Notes under the pieces: model-generated
Seen by the model: the letters and a program-made list of their open reading frames with translations, nothing else
What the model was told of the DNA's origin: nothing
The model's database searches: none
Shown here: piece after piece, positions 1 through 11,721 of the stretch
How positions within the stretch are numbered: the first letter of the stretch is position 1
How the letters are laid out: each line of letters starts with the position of its first letter
Assembly: GCA_032718475.1 (NCBI GenBank)
Contig: JAUCBJ010008575.1
Coordinates: 62,001 to 126,000 of the forward strand
Source: Nemertoderma westbladi
Lineage: Eukaryota > Xenacoelomorpha > Nemertodermatida > Nemertodermatidae
Reading direction: 5' to 3'
DNA: 64,000 nt
Translations under genes and position numbers: made by a program

Positions 1-3000
1 GTATAACAAAACCTACTGACACATGGTTTAGAGAGTGATGACACCAATGCTTTGTATAACAAAACCTACTGACACATGGTTTAGATAGTGACACCAATTC
101 TTTGTATAACAAAACCTACTGACACATGGTTTAGATAGTGACACCAATTCTTTGTATAACAAAACCTACTGACACATGGTTTAGAGAGTGGTGACACCAA
201 TGCTTTGTATAACAAAACCTACTGACACATGGTTTAGAGAGTGGTGACACCAATGCGTTGTATAACAAAACCTACTGACACATGGTTTAGAGAGTGACAC
301 AAATGCTTTGTATAACAAAACCTACTGACACATGGTTTAGAGAGTGATGACACCAATGCTTTGTATAACAAAACCTACTGACACATGGTTTAGATAGTGA
401 CACCAATTCTTTGTATAACAAAACCTACTGACACATGGTTTAGATAGTGACACCAATTCTTTGTATAACAAAACCTACTGACACATGGTTTAGAGAGTGG
501 TGACACCAATGCTTTGTATAACAAAACCTACTGACACATGGTTTAGAGAGTGGTGACACCAATGCGTTGTATAACAAAACCTACTGACACATGGTTTAGA
601 GAGTGGTGACACCAATGCTTTGTATAACAAAACCTACTGACACATGGTTTAGAGAGTGGTGACACCAATGCGTTGTATAACAAAACCTACTGACACATGG
701 TTTAGAGAGTGACACAAATGCTTTGTATAACAAAACCTACAGACACATGGTTTAGAAAGTGATGACATGGTTTAGAGAGTGGTGACACCAATGCTTTGTA
801 TAACAAAACCTACTGACACATGGTTTAGAGAGTGACACAAATGCTTTGTATAACAAAACCTACTGACACATGGTTTAGAGAGTGATGACACCAATGCTTT
901 GTATAACAAAACCTACTGACACATGGTTTAGATAGTGACACCAATTCTTTGTATAACAAAACCTACTGACACATGGTTTAGATAGTGACACCAATTCTTT
1001 GTATAACAAAACCTACTGACACATGGTTTAGAGAGTGGTGACACCAATGCTTTGTATAACAAAACCTACTGACACATGGTTTAGAGAGTGGTGACACCAA
1101 TGCGTTGTATAACAAAACCTACTGACACATGGTTTAGAGAGTGACACAAATGCTTTGTATAACAAAACCTACAGACACATGGTTTAGAGAGTGATGACAT
1201 GGTTTAGAGAGTGGTGACACCAATGCTTTGTATAACAAAACCTACTGACACATGGTTTAGAGAGTGACACAAATGCTTTGTATAACAAAACCTACTGACA
1301 CATGGTTTAGAGAGTGGTGACACCAATGCTTTGTATAACAAAACCTACTGACACATGGTTTAGAGAGTGGTGACACCAATGCGTTGTATAACAAAACCTA
1401 CTGACACATGGTTTAGAGAGTGACACAAATGCTTTGTATAACAAAACCTACAGACACATGGTTTAGAAAGTGATGACATGGTTTAGAGAGTGGTGACACC
1501 AATGCTTTGTATAACAAAACCTACTGACACATGGTTTAGAGAGTGACACAAATGCTTTGTATAACAAAACCTACTGACACATGGTTTAGAGAGTGATGAC
1601 ACCAATGCTTTGTATAACAAAACCTACTGACACATGGTTTAGATAGTGACACCAATTCTTTGTATAACAAAACCTACTGACACATGGTTTAGAGAGTGAT
1701 GACACCAATGCTTTGTATAACAAAACCTACTGACACATGGTTTAGAGAGTGATGACACCAATGCTTTGTATAACAAAACCTACTGACACATGGTTTAGAG
1801 AGTGACACAAATGCTTTGTATAACAAAACCTACTGACACATGGTTTAGAGAGTGGTGACACCAATGCTTTGTATAACAAAACCTACTGACACATGGTGTA
1901 GAGAGTGACACAAATGCTTTGTATAACAAAACCTACTGACACATGGTTTAGAGAGTGACACAAATGCTTTGTATAACAAAACCTACTGACACATGGTTTA
2001 GAGAGTGGTGACACCAATGCTTTGTATAACAAAACCTTCTGACACATGGTTTAGAAAGTGACACAAATGCTTTGTATAACAAAACCTACTGACACATGGT
2101 TTAGAGAGTGACACAAATGCTTTGTATAACAAAACCTACTGACACATGGTTTAGAGAGTGATGACACCAATGCTTTGTATAACAAAACCTACTGACACAT
2201 GGTTTAGAGAGTGACACAAATGCTTTGTATAACAAAACCTACTCACACATGGTTTAGAGAGTGGTGACACCAATGCTTTGTATAACAAAACCTACTGACA
2301 CATGGTTTAGAGAGTGACACAAATGCTTTGTATAACAAAACCTACTGACACATGGTTTAGAGAGTGGTGACACCAATGCTTTGTATAACAAAACCTACTG
2401 ACACATGGTGTAGAGAGTGACACAAATGCTTTGTATAACAAAACCTACTGACACATGGTTTAGAGAGTGACACAAATGCTTTGTATAACAAAACCTACTG
2501 ACACATGGTTTAGAGAGTGGTGACACCAATGCTTTGTATAACAAAACCTTCTGACACATGGTTTAGAGAGTGACACAAATGCTTTGTATAACAAAACCTA
2601 CTGACACATGGTTTAGAGAGTGACACAAATGCTTTGTATAACAAAACCTACTGACACATGGTTTAGAGAGTGATGACACCAATGCTTTGTATAACAAAAC
2701 CTACTGACACATGGTTTAGAGAGTGACACAAATGCTTTGTATAACAAAACCTACTGACACATGGTTTAGAGAGTGACACAAATGCTTTGTATAACAAAAC
2801 CTACAGACACATGGTTTAGAGAGTGACACCAATGCTTTGTATAACAAAACCTACTGACACATGGTTTAGAGAGTGGTGACACCAATGCTTTGTATAACAA
2901 AACCTACTGACACATGGTTTAGAGAGTGACACAAATGCTTTGTATAACAAAACCTACTGACACATGGTTTAGAGAGTGACACCAATGCTTTGTATAACAA

Positions 3001-6000
3001 AACCTACTGACACATGGTTTAGAGAGTGACACAAATGCTTTGTATAACAAAATCTACTGACACATGGTTTAGAGAGTGACACCAATGCTTTGTATAACAA
3101 AACCTACTGACACATGGTTTAGAGAGTGACACAAATGCTTTGTATAACAAAACCTACAGACACATGGTTTAGAGAGTGATGACACCAATGCTTTGTATAA
3201 CAAAACCTACTGACACATGGTTTAGAGAGTGACACAAATGCTTTGTATAACAAAACCTACAGACACATGGTTTAGAGAGTGATGACACCAATGCTTTGTA
3301 TAACAAAACCTACTGACACATGGTTTAGAGAGTGACACCAATGCTTTGTATAACAAAACCTACTGACACATGGTTTAGAGAGTGACACCAATGCTTTGTA
3401 TAACAAAACCTACTGACACATGGTTTAGAGAGTGACACAAATGCTTTGTATAACAAAACCTACAGACACATGGTTTAGAGAGTGACACCAATGCTTTGTA
3501 TAACAAAACCTACTGACACATGGTTTAGAGAGTGGTGACACCAATGCTTTGTATAAAAAAACCTACTGACACATGGTTTAGAGAGTGATGACACCAATGC
3601 TTTGTATAACAAAACCTACTGACACATGGTTTAGAGAGTGACACAAATGCTTTGTATAACAAAACCTACAGACACATGGTTTAGAGAGTGACACCAATGC
3701 TTTGTATAACAAAACCTACTGACACATGGTTTAGAGAGTGGTGACACCAATGCTTTGTATAACAAAACCTACTGACACATGGTTTAGAGAGTGATGACAC
3801 CAATGCTTTGTATAACAAAACCTACTGACACATGGTTTAGAGAGTGATGACACCAATGCTTTGTATAACAAAACCTACTGACACATGGTTTAGAGAGTGA
3901 CACAAATGCTTTGTATAACAAAACCTACAGACACATGGTTTAGAGAGTGACACCAATGCTTTGTATAACAAAACCTACTGACACATGGTTTAGAGAGTGA
4001 CACCAATGCTTTGTATAACAAAACCTACTGACACATGGTTTAGAGAGTGGTGACACCAATGCTTTGTATAACAAAACCTACTGACACATGGTTTAGAGAG
4101 TGATGACACCAATGCTTTGTATAACAAAACCTACTGACACATGGTTTAGAGAGTGACACAAATGCTTTGTATAACAAAACCTACAGACACATGGTTTAGA
4201 GAGTGACACCAATGCTTTGTATAACAAAACCTACTGACACATGGTTTAGAGAGTGGTGACACCAATGCTTTGTATAACAAAACCTACTGACACATGGTTT
4301 AGAGAGTGATGACACCAATGCTTTGTATAACAAAACCTACTGACACATGGTTTAGAGAGTGATGACACCAATGCTTTGTATAACAAAACCTACTGACACA
4401 TGGTTTAGAGAGTGACACAAATGCTTTGTATAACAAAACCTACAGACACATGGTTTAGAGAGTGACACCAATGCTTTGTATAACAAAACCTACTGACACA
4501 TGGTTTAGGAGTGGTGACACCAATGCTTTGTATAACAAAACCTACTGACACATGGTTTAGAGAGTGATGACACCAATGCTTTGTATAACAAAACCTACTG
4601 ACACATGGTTTAGAGAGTGATGACACCAATGCTTTGTATAACAAAACCTACTGACACATGGTTTAGAGAGTGATGACACAAATGCTTTGTATAACAAAAC
4701 CTACAGACACATGGTTTAGAGAGTGACACCAATGCTTTGTATAACAAAACCTACTGACACATGGTTTAGAGAGTGGTGACACCAATGCTTTGTATAACAA
4801 AACCTACTGACACATGGTTTAGAGAGTGATGACACCAATGCTTTGTATAACAAAACCTACTGACACATGGTTTAGAGAGTGACACAAATGCTTTGTATAA
4901 CAAAACCTACAGACACATGGTTTAGAGAGTGACACCAATGCTTTGTATAACAAAACCTACTGACACATGGTTTAGAGAGTGGTGACACCAATGCTTTGTA
5001 TAACAAAACCTACTGACACATGGTTTAGAGAGTGATGACACCAATGCTTTGTATAACAAAACCTACTGACACATGGTTTAGAGAGTGGTGACACCAATGC
5101 TTTGTATAACAAAACCTACTGACACATGGTTTAGAGAGTGACACCAATGCTTTGTATAACAAAACCTACTGACACATGGTTTAGAGAGTGATGACACCAA
5201 TGCTTTGTATAACAAAACCTACTGACACATGGTTTAGAGAGTGACACAAATGCTTTGTATAACAAAACCTACTGACACATGGTTTAGAGAGTGACACAAA
5301 TGCTTTGTATAACAAAACCTACTGACACATGGTTTAGAAAGTGATGACACCAATGCTTTGTATAACAAAACCTACTGACACATGGTTTAGAGAGTGACAC
5401 AAATGCTTTGTATAACAAAACCTACAGACACATGGTTTAGAGAGTGACACCAATGCTTTGTATAACAAAACCTACTGACACATGGTTTAGAGAGTGACAC
5501 AAATGCTTTGTATAACAAAACCTACAGACACATGGTTTAGAGAGTGACACCAATGCTTTGTATAACAAAACCTACTGACACATGGTTTAGAGAGTGACAC
5601 AAATGCTTTGTATAACAAAACCTACTGACACATGGTTTAGAGAGTGATGACACCAATGCTTTGTATAACAAAACCTACTGACACATGGTTTAGAGAGTGA
5701 CACAAATGCTTTGTATAACAAAACCTACAGACACATGGTTTAGAGAGTGACACCAATGCTTTGTATAACAAAACCTACTGACACATGGTTTAGAGAGTGA
5801 CACAAATGCTTTGTATAACAAAACCTACTGACACATGGTTTAGAAAGTGATGACACCAATGCTTTGTATAACAAAACCTACTCACACATGGTTTAGAGAG
5901 TGACACAAATGCTTTGTATAACAAAACCTACTGACACATGGTTTAGAAAGTGATGACACCAATGCTTTGTATAACAAAACCTACTGACACATGGTTTAGA

Positions 6001-7831
6001 GAGTGGTGACACCAATGCTTTGTATAACAAAACCTACAGACACATGGTTTAGAGAGTGACACCAATGCTTTGTATAACAAAACCTACTGACACATGGTTT
6101 AGAGAGTGGTGACACCAATGCTTTGTATAACAAAACCTACTGACACATGGTTTAGAGAGTGACACAAATGCTTTGTATAACAAAACCTACTGACACATGG
6201 TTTAGAGAGTGACACAAATGCTTTGTATAACAAAACCTACTGACACATGGTTTAGAAAGTGATGACACCAATGCTTTGTATAACAAAACCTACTGACACA
6301 TGGTTTAGAGAGTGATGACACCAATGCTTTGTATAACAAAACCTACAGACACATGGTTTAGAGAGTGACACAAATGCTTTGTATAACAAAACCTACTGAC
6401 ACATGGTTTAGAGAGTGATGACACCAATGCTTTGTATAACATAACCTACTGACACATGGTTTAGAGAGTGACACAAATGCTTTGTATAACAAAACCTACT
6501 GACACATGGTTTAGAGAGTGACACAAATGCTTTGTATAACAAAACCTACTGACACATGGTTTAGAGAGTGACACAAATGCTTTGTATAACAAAACCTACT
6601 GACACATGGTTTAGAGAGTGACACAAATGCTTTGTATAACAAAACCTACTGACACATGGTTTAGAGAGTGACACAAATGCTTTGTATAACAAAACCTACT
6701 GACACATGGTTTAGAGAGTGACACAAATGCTTTGTATAACAAAACCTACTGACACAAGGTTTAGAAAGTGATGACACCAATGCTTTGTATAACAAAACCT
6801 ACTGACACATGGTTTAGAGAGTGACACAAATGCTTTGTATAACAAAACCTACTGACACATGGTTTAGAAAGTGATGACACCAATGCTTTGTATAACAAAA
6901 CCTACTGACACATGGTTTAGAGAGTGACACAAATGCGTTGTATAACAAAACCTACTGACACATGGTTTAGAGAGTGATGACACCAATGCTTTGTATAACA
7001 AAACCTACTGACACATGGTTTAGAGAGTGATGACACCAATGCTTTGTATAACAAAACCTGCTGACACATGGTTTAGAGAGTGACACAAATGCTTTGTATA
7101 ACAAAACCTACTGACACATGGTTTTGAAAGTGATGACACCAATGCTTTGTATAACAAAACCTACTGACACATGGTTTAGAGAGTGACACCAATGCTTTGT
7201 ATAACAAAACCTACTGACACATGGTTTAGAGAGTGATGACACCAATGCTTTGTATAACAAAACCTACTGACACATGGTTTAGAGAGTGACACCAATGCTT
7301 TGTATAACAAAACCTACTGACACATGGTTTAGAAAGTGATGACACCAATGCTTTGTATAACAAAACCTACTGACACATGGTTTAGAAAGTGATGACACCA
7401 ATGCTTTGTATAACAAAACCTACTGACACATGGTTTAGAGAGTGATGACACCAATGCTTTGTATAACAAAACCTACTGACACATGGTTTAGAGAGTGACA
7501 CAAATGCTTTGTATAACAAAACCTACTGACATATGGTTTAGAGAGTGACACCAATGCTTTGTATAACAAAACCTACTGACACATGGTTTAGAGAGTGACA
7601 CCAATGCTTTGTATAACAAAACCTACTGACACATGGTTTAGAGAGTGGTGACACCAATGCTTTGTATAACAAAACCTACTGACACATGGTTTAGAAAGTG
7701 ATGACACCAATGCTTTGTATAACAAAACCTACTGACACATGGTTTAGAGAGTGACACAAATGCTTTGTATAACAAAACCTACTGACACATGGTTTTGAGA
7801 GTGGTGACACCAATGCTTTGTATAACAAAAC
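1..7831. repeat. 50/53-bp satellite array, left part
   Basis: Head-to-tail units of 50 or 53 bp, about 150 copies, running off the left edge. Every unit carries the block TGTATAACAAAACCTACTGA followed by CACATGGTTTAGAGAGTG. Length differences come from the next block: GACACAAATGCTT (50 bp), GATGACACCAATGCTT or GGTGACACCAATGCTT (53 bp). A variant with AGATAGTGACACCAATTCTT is found only in the first 1.7 kb, so variants are locally clustered. Shortened units containing GATGACATGG recur at about 761, 1193 and 1472. There are no spacers, so this is not CRISPR. Reading frames inside it are periodic artefacts. It is the same satellite as 29264-50344; the two blocks are one array split by LINE-A. Confidence 0.98.
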
Positions 7832-7849
7832 CTACTACTACTACTACTA
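7832..7849. repeat. (CTA)n microsatellite, LINE-A 3' tail
   Basis: Six CTA triplets join the satellite block AACCTACT to LINE-A. On the LINE strand this is a (TAG)n tail. A similar but interrupted tail is present at 53023-53041 on the second LINE-A fragment, so the tail belongs to the LINE. The first triplets also match the satellite, which hides the exact junction. Confidence 0.8.
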
Positions 7850-7879
7850 GGATCGGCATGCTGCATTGCAGCTGCATTT

Positions 7880-9017
7880 TTAAGAATGCTGTGCCGGCTT
7901 GTCAACAAAATTGCACCGCCACAACTCCCTATAACCCATGACATTTGCTAGATCATCCGCATCTTTAAGGCCAGTGTCCTTTAAGATGCGTCTCAAGAAA
8001 GTCATGGGCTGTCCACCATGCTTATTCACTCCATGAGGCTGCCAAAGTACAAGATTATGCACTGGCTGGTCCTCACGGCGAAAGCAATGTCCTGCAAAGC
8101 GGAGGCGATTTTGTTCTAGTGTCAAGCTTGGGGGAACCAATGAGACACCTCCAATGTTATATAGTGTCTGGTTGGAGATGTGTGCATTGTACTTGACACA
8201 ATGAACCCGGCGTAGCATTCTTGTGAATGTGCCATCCAGAGATTTGGTGTCCTCAGCAGTTAGAGCCCAGCCTGGACTTCCGTAGAGGAGTACTGGAACT
8301 ACTGCTGCTCTAAATAATCGGACCTTAAGTTTTCGATTAATTCTCGGTGACTTCCAAATCCTGGAAAGCCTATTCAAGGCTGCCCATGCCTTTCCCTTAC
8401 GTATTCGAAGGTCCTTACCTGACTTCCGGATCCATGATCCCAGGTAACAGAAGTCGTCCACATGCTCAAGCATACCATCCGTTGAGCTTATGCTCATCCG
8501 ATCAGAGACTTGCTGAGGACTTTCAAAGTTAACTGTCAGAATTTTGGTCTTTCTGGAGTTAATAAAAAGACCAACACTAGAAGCAGCATGTTCTAATGAG
8601 CTGAGGAGCCGTTGGGCTCCCTCTAATTATTCTGAGAGTACTGCTAAGTCATCAGCAAAGTCTAGATCAGTTAGGTACTTGGCAGGATTTCCTCGACTTC
8701 TGGAGCCAGTAGGTGGAGTTATCATCACCCCATCATCATTATAATGATCTAAGGACATGCGTAGAACATAGTCAACCAAAATAATGAACAAGAATGGTGC
8801 AAGTGTGTCTCCTTGGAGGACGCCCCATAACACTTCAAATGGTTCTGTGTCACCGTCAACAGTAGACACAAATGTTGTCGAACCATGGTATACTGATCTG
8901 ATTGCTGCAATAATTTCATCAGGAATCCCATATAATGAAAGTATGCTGAACATACGTGAGCGAGAGACTGAATCAAAGGCCTTGAAGAAGTCAACAAAGA
9001 TAACAGCCAGATGCCTG
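7880..9017 (-). pseudogene. LINE-A reverse transcriptase, 3' half
   Basis: Continues the frame of 26688-28872 after the LTR insertion. In order it shows the RT catalytic Asp motif VDFFKAFDSV (just inside the break), LLQGDTLAPFLFI, the FADDLAVL box near 8643-8660 (second and third catalytic Asp), a KTKILT motif, FCYLGSWI, and the long C-terminal region with LLYGSPGWALT and RLRFAGHC ending in TAA at 7880. An in-frame TAA at 8627-8629 just after the FADD box makes the protein truncated. No frameshift was found between 9017 and 7880. Function would have been target-primed reverse transcription of the LINE RNA; this copy cannot make a full protein. Confidence 0.88.
9013..9017. repeat. Target site duplication of LTR element, left copy (GCCTG)
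   Basis: GCCTG directly precedes the left LTR and is repeated at 26688-26692 directly after the right LTR. The base G is shared with the LTR edge, so the true duplication is 4 or 5 bp. Collapsing the two copies restores an uninterrupted LINE-A reading frame, which is independent support for the boundary. Confidence 0.92.
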
Positions 9018-9145
9018 TATAGAATTATATTCCCTAAATGCCGTGGATTTTCAAAATTTTATTTTTATTCGAATCAACTTTGTAAAAGATTACATTGAGT
9101 CCTCATTTGTATTTGTTATATCTATTGTACGCCTATTAGTCAAGT

Positions 9146-9221
9146 GGTTCAGTAGCTCAGTCGGTAGAGCGTTGGAAATTATATGTGTAGTAGGTATTGA
9201 GTTCGAATCCTAGTAAGTGCG
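9146..9221 (+). other. tRNA-like segment with pol III A and B boxes in left LTR
   Basis: A D-arm-like GCTCAGTCGGTAGAGC (9154-9169) includes a consensus A box at 9153-9164. AGTTCGAATCC at 9200-9210 matches the B-box consensus at ten of eleven positions. The 35-nt gap between boxes is tRNA-like. The acceptor, anticodon and T stems do not pair well, so this is not a working tRNA gene; it looks like a tRNA-derived SINE head or captured pol III promoter. Confidence 0.7.
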
Positions 9222-9399
9222 AATTATTTTTTGTGCAGAATTTCAACTCATTTAAATTGACCGCTACAAATTAAATTGCATTTGTTTGTACCTAGATTAA
9301 CCAATGAGACTGTAGTTATTTGATTGTAACCAATGTTGTGCAAGTTATATATTAGCTGGACCAATAGCTATCTTTAAAAACCTGTTAGAACCTATAGAA

Positions 9400-9447
9400 C
9401 AATCGAGAATTTTCTCGATTGATTGCGGCACAAATTTAGTATATAAA
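9400..9447 (+). promoter_or_regulatory. LTR promoter: hairpin plus TATA box
   Basis: A 9-bp perfect stem with a 4-nt loop (arms 9400-9408 and 9413-9421) lies just upstream of TATATAAA at 9440-9447. An initiator-like TTCACTC follows about 25-30 bp later. The same arrangement is present in the right LTR. Inferred pol II start near 9470; not proven. Confidence 0.6.
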
Positions 9448-9561
9448 GGTGCGATTTGTTCATTAGTTATTCACTCTTCACTTACACAATTATTCTGAGT
9501 TATCTGTTATTTGTTTATTCTGTCATTAGTTTTCAGATTACATTTTTGTATTATTATCTGC

Positions 9562-9567
9562 AATAAA
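9562..9567 (+). terminator. AATAAA polyadenylation signal in left LTR
   Basis: Canonical AATAAA about 120 bp after the TATA box. In the right LTR the equivalent hexamer (25337-25342) would end the genomic transcript. A short R region (about 9470-9590) is inferred from this spacing. Confidence 0.5.
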
Positions 9568-10910
9568 TTCAGAAATACCGCTACCTGCCTTTTCTTTTCA
9601 CCATGATTCACTACGGTGAACACACTTAGGAACAGGATGGCCGGCTAGAGATCGGGCCGCAGCAATGAACGGGAACATCAAGGGAATGTAGACAGGAGAC
9701 AACCCGCAATATCATCTCAGTTATTCGTCCATCGCCTAAAAGGTTAGACAGCGTTCGACGCCTTGCTACCTAAGCGTAAGACCAAAGATCAAAAGGTAGA
9801 AGTAGTGACACGCTGTACGCCTAAAATTACATTTAGGGACTGTACTGTCTTAATTCAGGAAAAAACCGCAGTAGACCTTCATATTCCTACGGGGGGGAGA
9901 GCAGGCAGATACTAGTACGCAGATAGGACGTAGGCACACCAGTACGAAGCATACACATTGGTAGGGTGCAGCAAACTATACGCCTAACTCTTGCTAAGTG
10001 CAGGTGCGTCTGCGACTATTTGTAGTACGACGGTGTCCATTGCATTAGAACTTGTAGGCTAGGAGGGTTGCTGTGTTTCACCTGAATTAGGATTGTACCG
10101 TTCAGGCGGTAGGGCAGTTTACAACTAGGCGCAAATAAATTGAGGCTATTAGGGATATACTAACATCTACCGTGTCCCCGCCAATGTCCTGATAGGAAGT
10201 TACCCAGCCTACCTAGGTGACTAAAATTCTAGATAAGAGCCAGGATAGCTATTTGTAACCGTACGCCTACAGTAGTAAACTAACACATTTCTTCTTAGTA
10301 TTAGGGACCTGGTAAATTAAAATTGCCGAATTCTGGGCGTAGCATTAACCTTATGCCTGAATTTGAGTCCTGGAAATACGCAAGAGGGGAAGGAACCTTA
10401 TTATTCGTGAGTATTGGACCTACAAGTTACAAAATTAGAATATTTGTAAAATGCACACCGTACCCAGTAATTATATATATGAAGGAGCAAAACTGCTTTG
10501 ACTGTTCAGAATTAACACACGCGCGTTAGAAATTATTTACACCTCAAAATATATAAAATTAACTTTTGTCCTTACTGTGCTTTGCCCGCTAGTAGACATC
10601 TCTAAATCTCTGCCTCTGTACCTAGCTAGCGTCCCTTTCGCCCAACCATATAAATCACACCGTGGCAAAGTATACGAGCCCCTTAGTCCGTCAGTGAGTC
10701 AGCCTGATTTTAGGATTCGCTGCGCGGGATTTTGTTTTATCGAAGTTTGTCTGCTCGTAGACTGTTTTCTGCCTCACCGGTTATAAGAGATCGATACTGC
10801 AATATATTCGCTTACTTAGAGTTTACTGTTTTGGTGAGAAGGTCGGATTATGATTGATTCACAAACTTTACAGTAGGATATTGCAGGTATTGTTACTGTC
10901 TCTTCAAATA

Positions 10911-11721
10911 GTAGGAATGTGTTTTACTGAACTACGGTTCGGTAGGACTAAAGTTATTTGAAAATTTTGTATTTTGAGGTAAAAATTTATATTTGATTAG
11001 CTAAGTGCTAATTTTTTGAAATAAAATTTGATTTGAACCGCGTGTAAAATATTTTCGGAATTGAATACCGGTGTTTAAAAGGGTTTAAATACCATATTGT
11101 ACCGGTACAAAATTTTCGTAAAAGTAAAACCTAACTCTTTTGTTTTTCAGGATTCAGAACTCATTTCTAGACTGTAACGGGAGCAAGACCGTGTTTAGCA
11201 AGTTTGGGAGATAGATAACTCAACAACTTTGGTTGGGAAAATCGCGTTTCGTCCGCAATGTTAAAAAACGGAAAGGTTCACGTCCGGTTTGTATCTGGGA
11301 ATCTGTTTTTCTGGAGAATTATTGGAGTGGGTGAGTTCGAAAAGTTGCATAAATAAGTTAGGCATTACCGTATTAGTTAAAATTATTGTGGGTTCCACTG
11401 TCTCAAGTATTTATGCATTCCGTATGATTTCTTTGTTCATTGCTGAATTAGTCCGTATTATTGTATTTAATTTACCTTTTTGATAACGCATATCGTTATC
11501 CGATTTATTTGTTATAAAATTGGCCGCTAGGCTAATTTTATTATATACTTATTCCGGGACATTTATTTGCTGTAAAATTGGCCGTTTAGGCTAATTTTAT
11601 CCATCTGCTATAAAATCGGCCGGTAGGCTAATTTTATATGACTGTAATTAGTACCGTTTAGATATAAATACGGTAAGTTTGATACCTTGACACTCACTTT
11701 ACTTGACTTACAACTACCGAA
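10911..11721 (+). other. 5' leader of the LTR element
   Basis: 811 bp between the left LTR and ORF0. No TGG-type primer-binding site is visible at its start (GTAGGAATGTGTTTT). It contains three tandem hairpins at 11514-11637 and two 5' splice-site-like hexamers (11331, 11673). A 64-codon ORF at 11289 has no recognisable domain and is probably fortuitous. Confidence 0.7.
11514..11637 (+). repeat. Three tandem hairpins in the leader
   Basis: Imperfect inverted repeats at 11514-11541, 11572-11600 and 11610-11637. Each is built from ATAAAATTGGCC, a 4-5 nt loop and GGCTAATTTTAT, giving a 12-bp stem with one G-U wobble in the first copy. Copies differ at loop bases and one or two stem bases. Placed 85-210 bp upstream of the ORF0 start they could be RNA packaging, dimerisation or translation elements; that role is inferred. 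Confidence 0.75.

Larger units (their letters stand above)
9018..10910 (+). repeat. Left (5') LTR
   Basis: 1893 bp, matching 24793-26687 nearly end to end. It begins TATAGAATTATATTCCC and ends TCTTCAAATA. It contains a tRNA-like A/B-box segment (9146-9221), a hairpin and TATA box (9400-9447), and an AATAAA (9562-9567). If transcription starts near 9470 and polyadenylation falls near 9590, U5 would be about 1.3 kb, which is very long. By-eye comparison with the right LTR shows about seven changes in the first 1 kb, roughly thirty substitutions and small indels between about 10030 and 10530, and very few in the last 380 bp. Short ORFs inside (for example 10323-10529) show no recognisable domain. 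Confidence 0.95.

Noticed and set aside
4405-4644. Minus-strand 79-codon ORF within the satellite
   Set aside because: The peptide simply repeats with the satellite period and is open only by variant combination; no start context or domain.
1-7831. CRISPR-like appearance of the regular repeats
   Set aside because: Units are contiguous with no unique spacers, the flanking elements are animal retrotransposons, and no cas genes are present. It is a satellite.
8347-9098. Plus-strand ORFs of 61-104 codons
   Set aside because: They are shadows of the LINE-A RT on the minus strand, and the last runs into the LTR.
9146-9221. Functional tRNA gene
   Set aside because: A and B boxes are good, but acceptor, anticodon and T stems do not pair and no terminator follows closely.
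10323-10786. Two short ORFs (68 and 69 codons) in the left LTR
   Set aside because: They are disrupted in the right LTR by small indels and have no recognisable domain.
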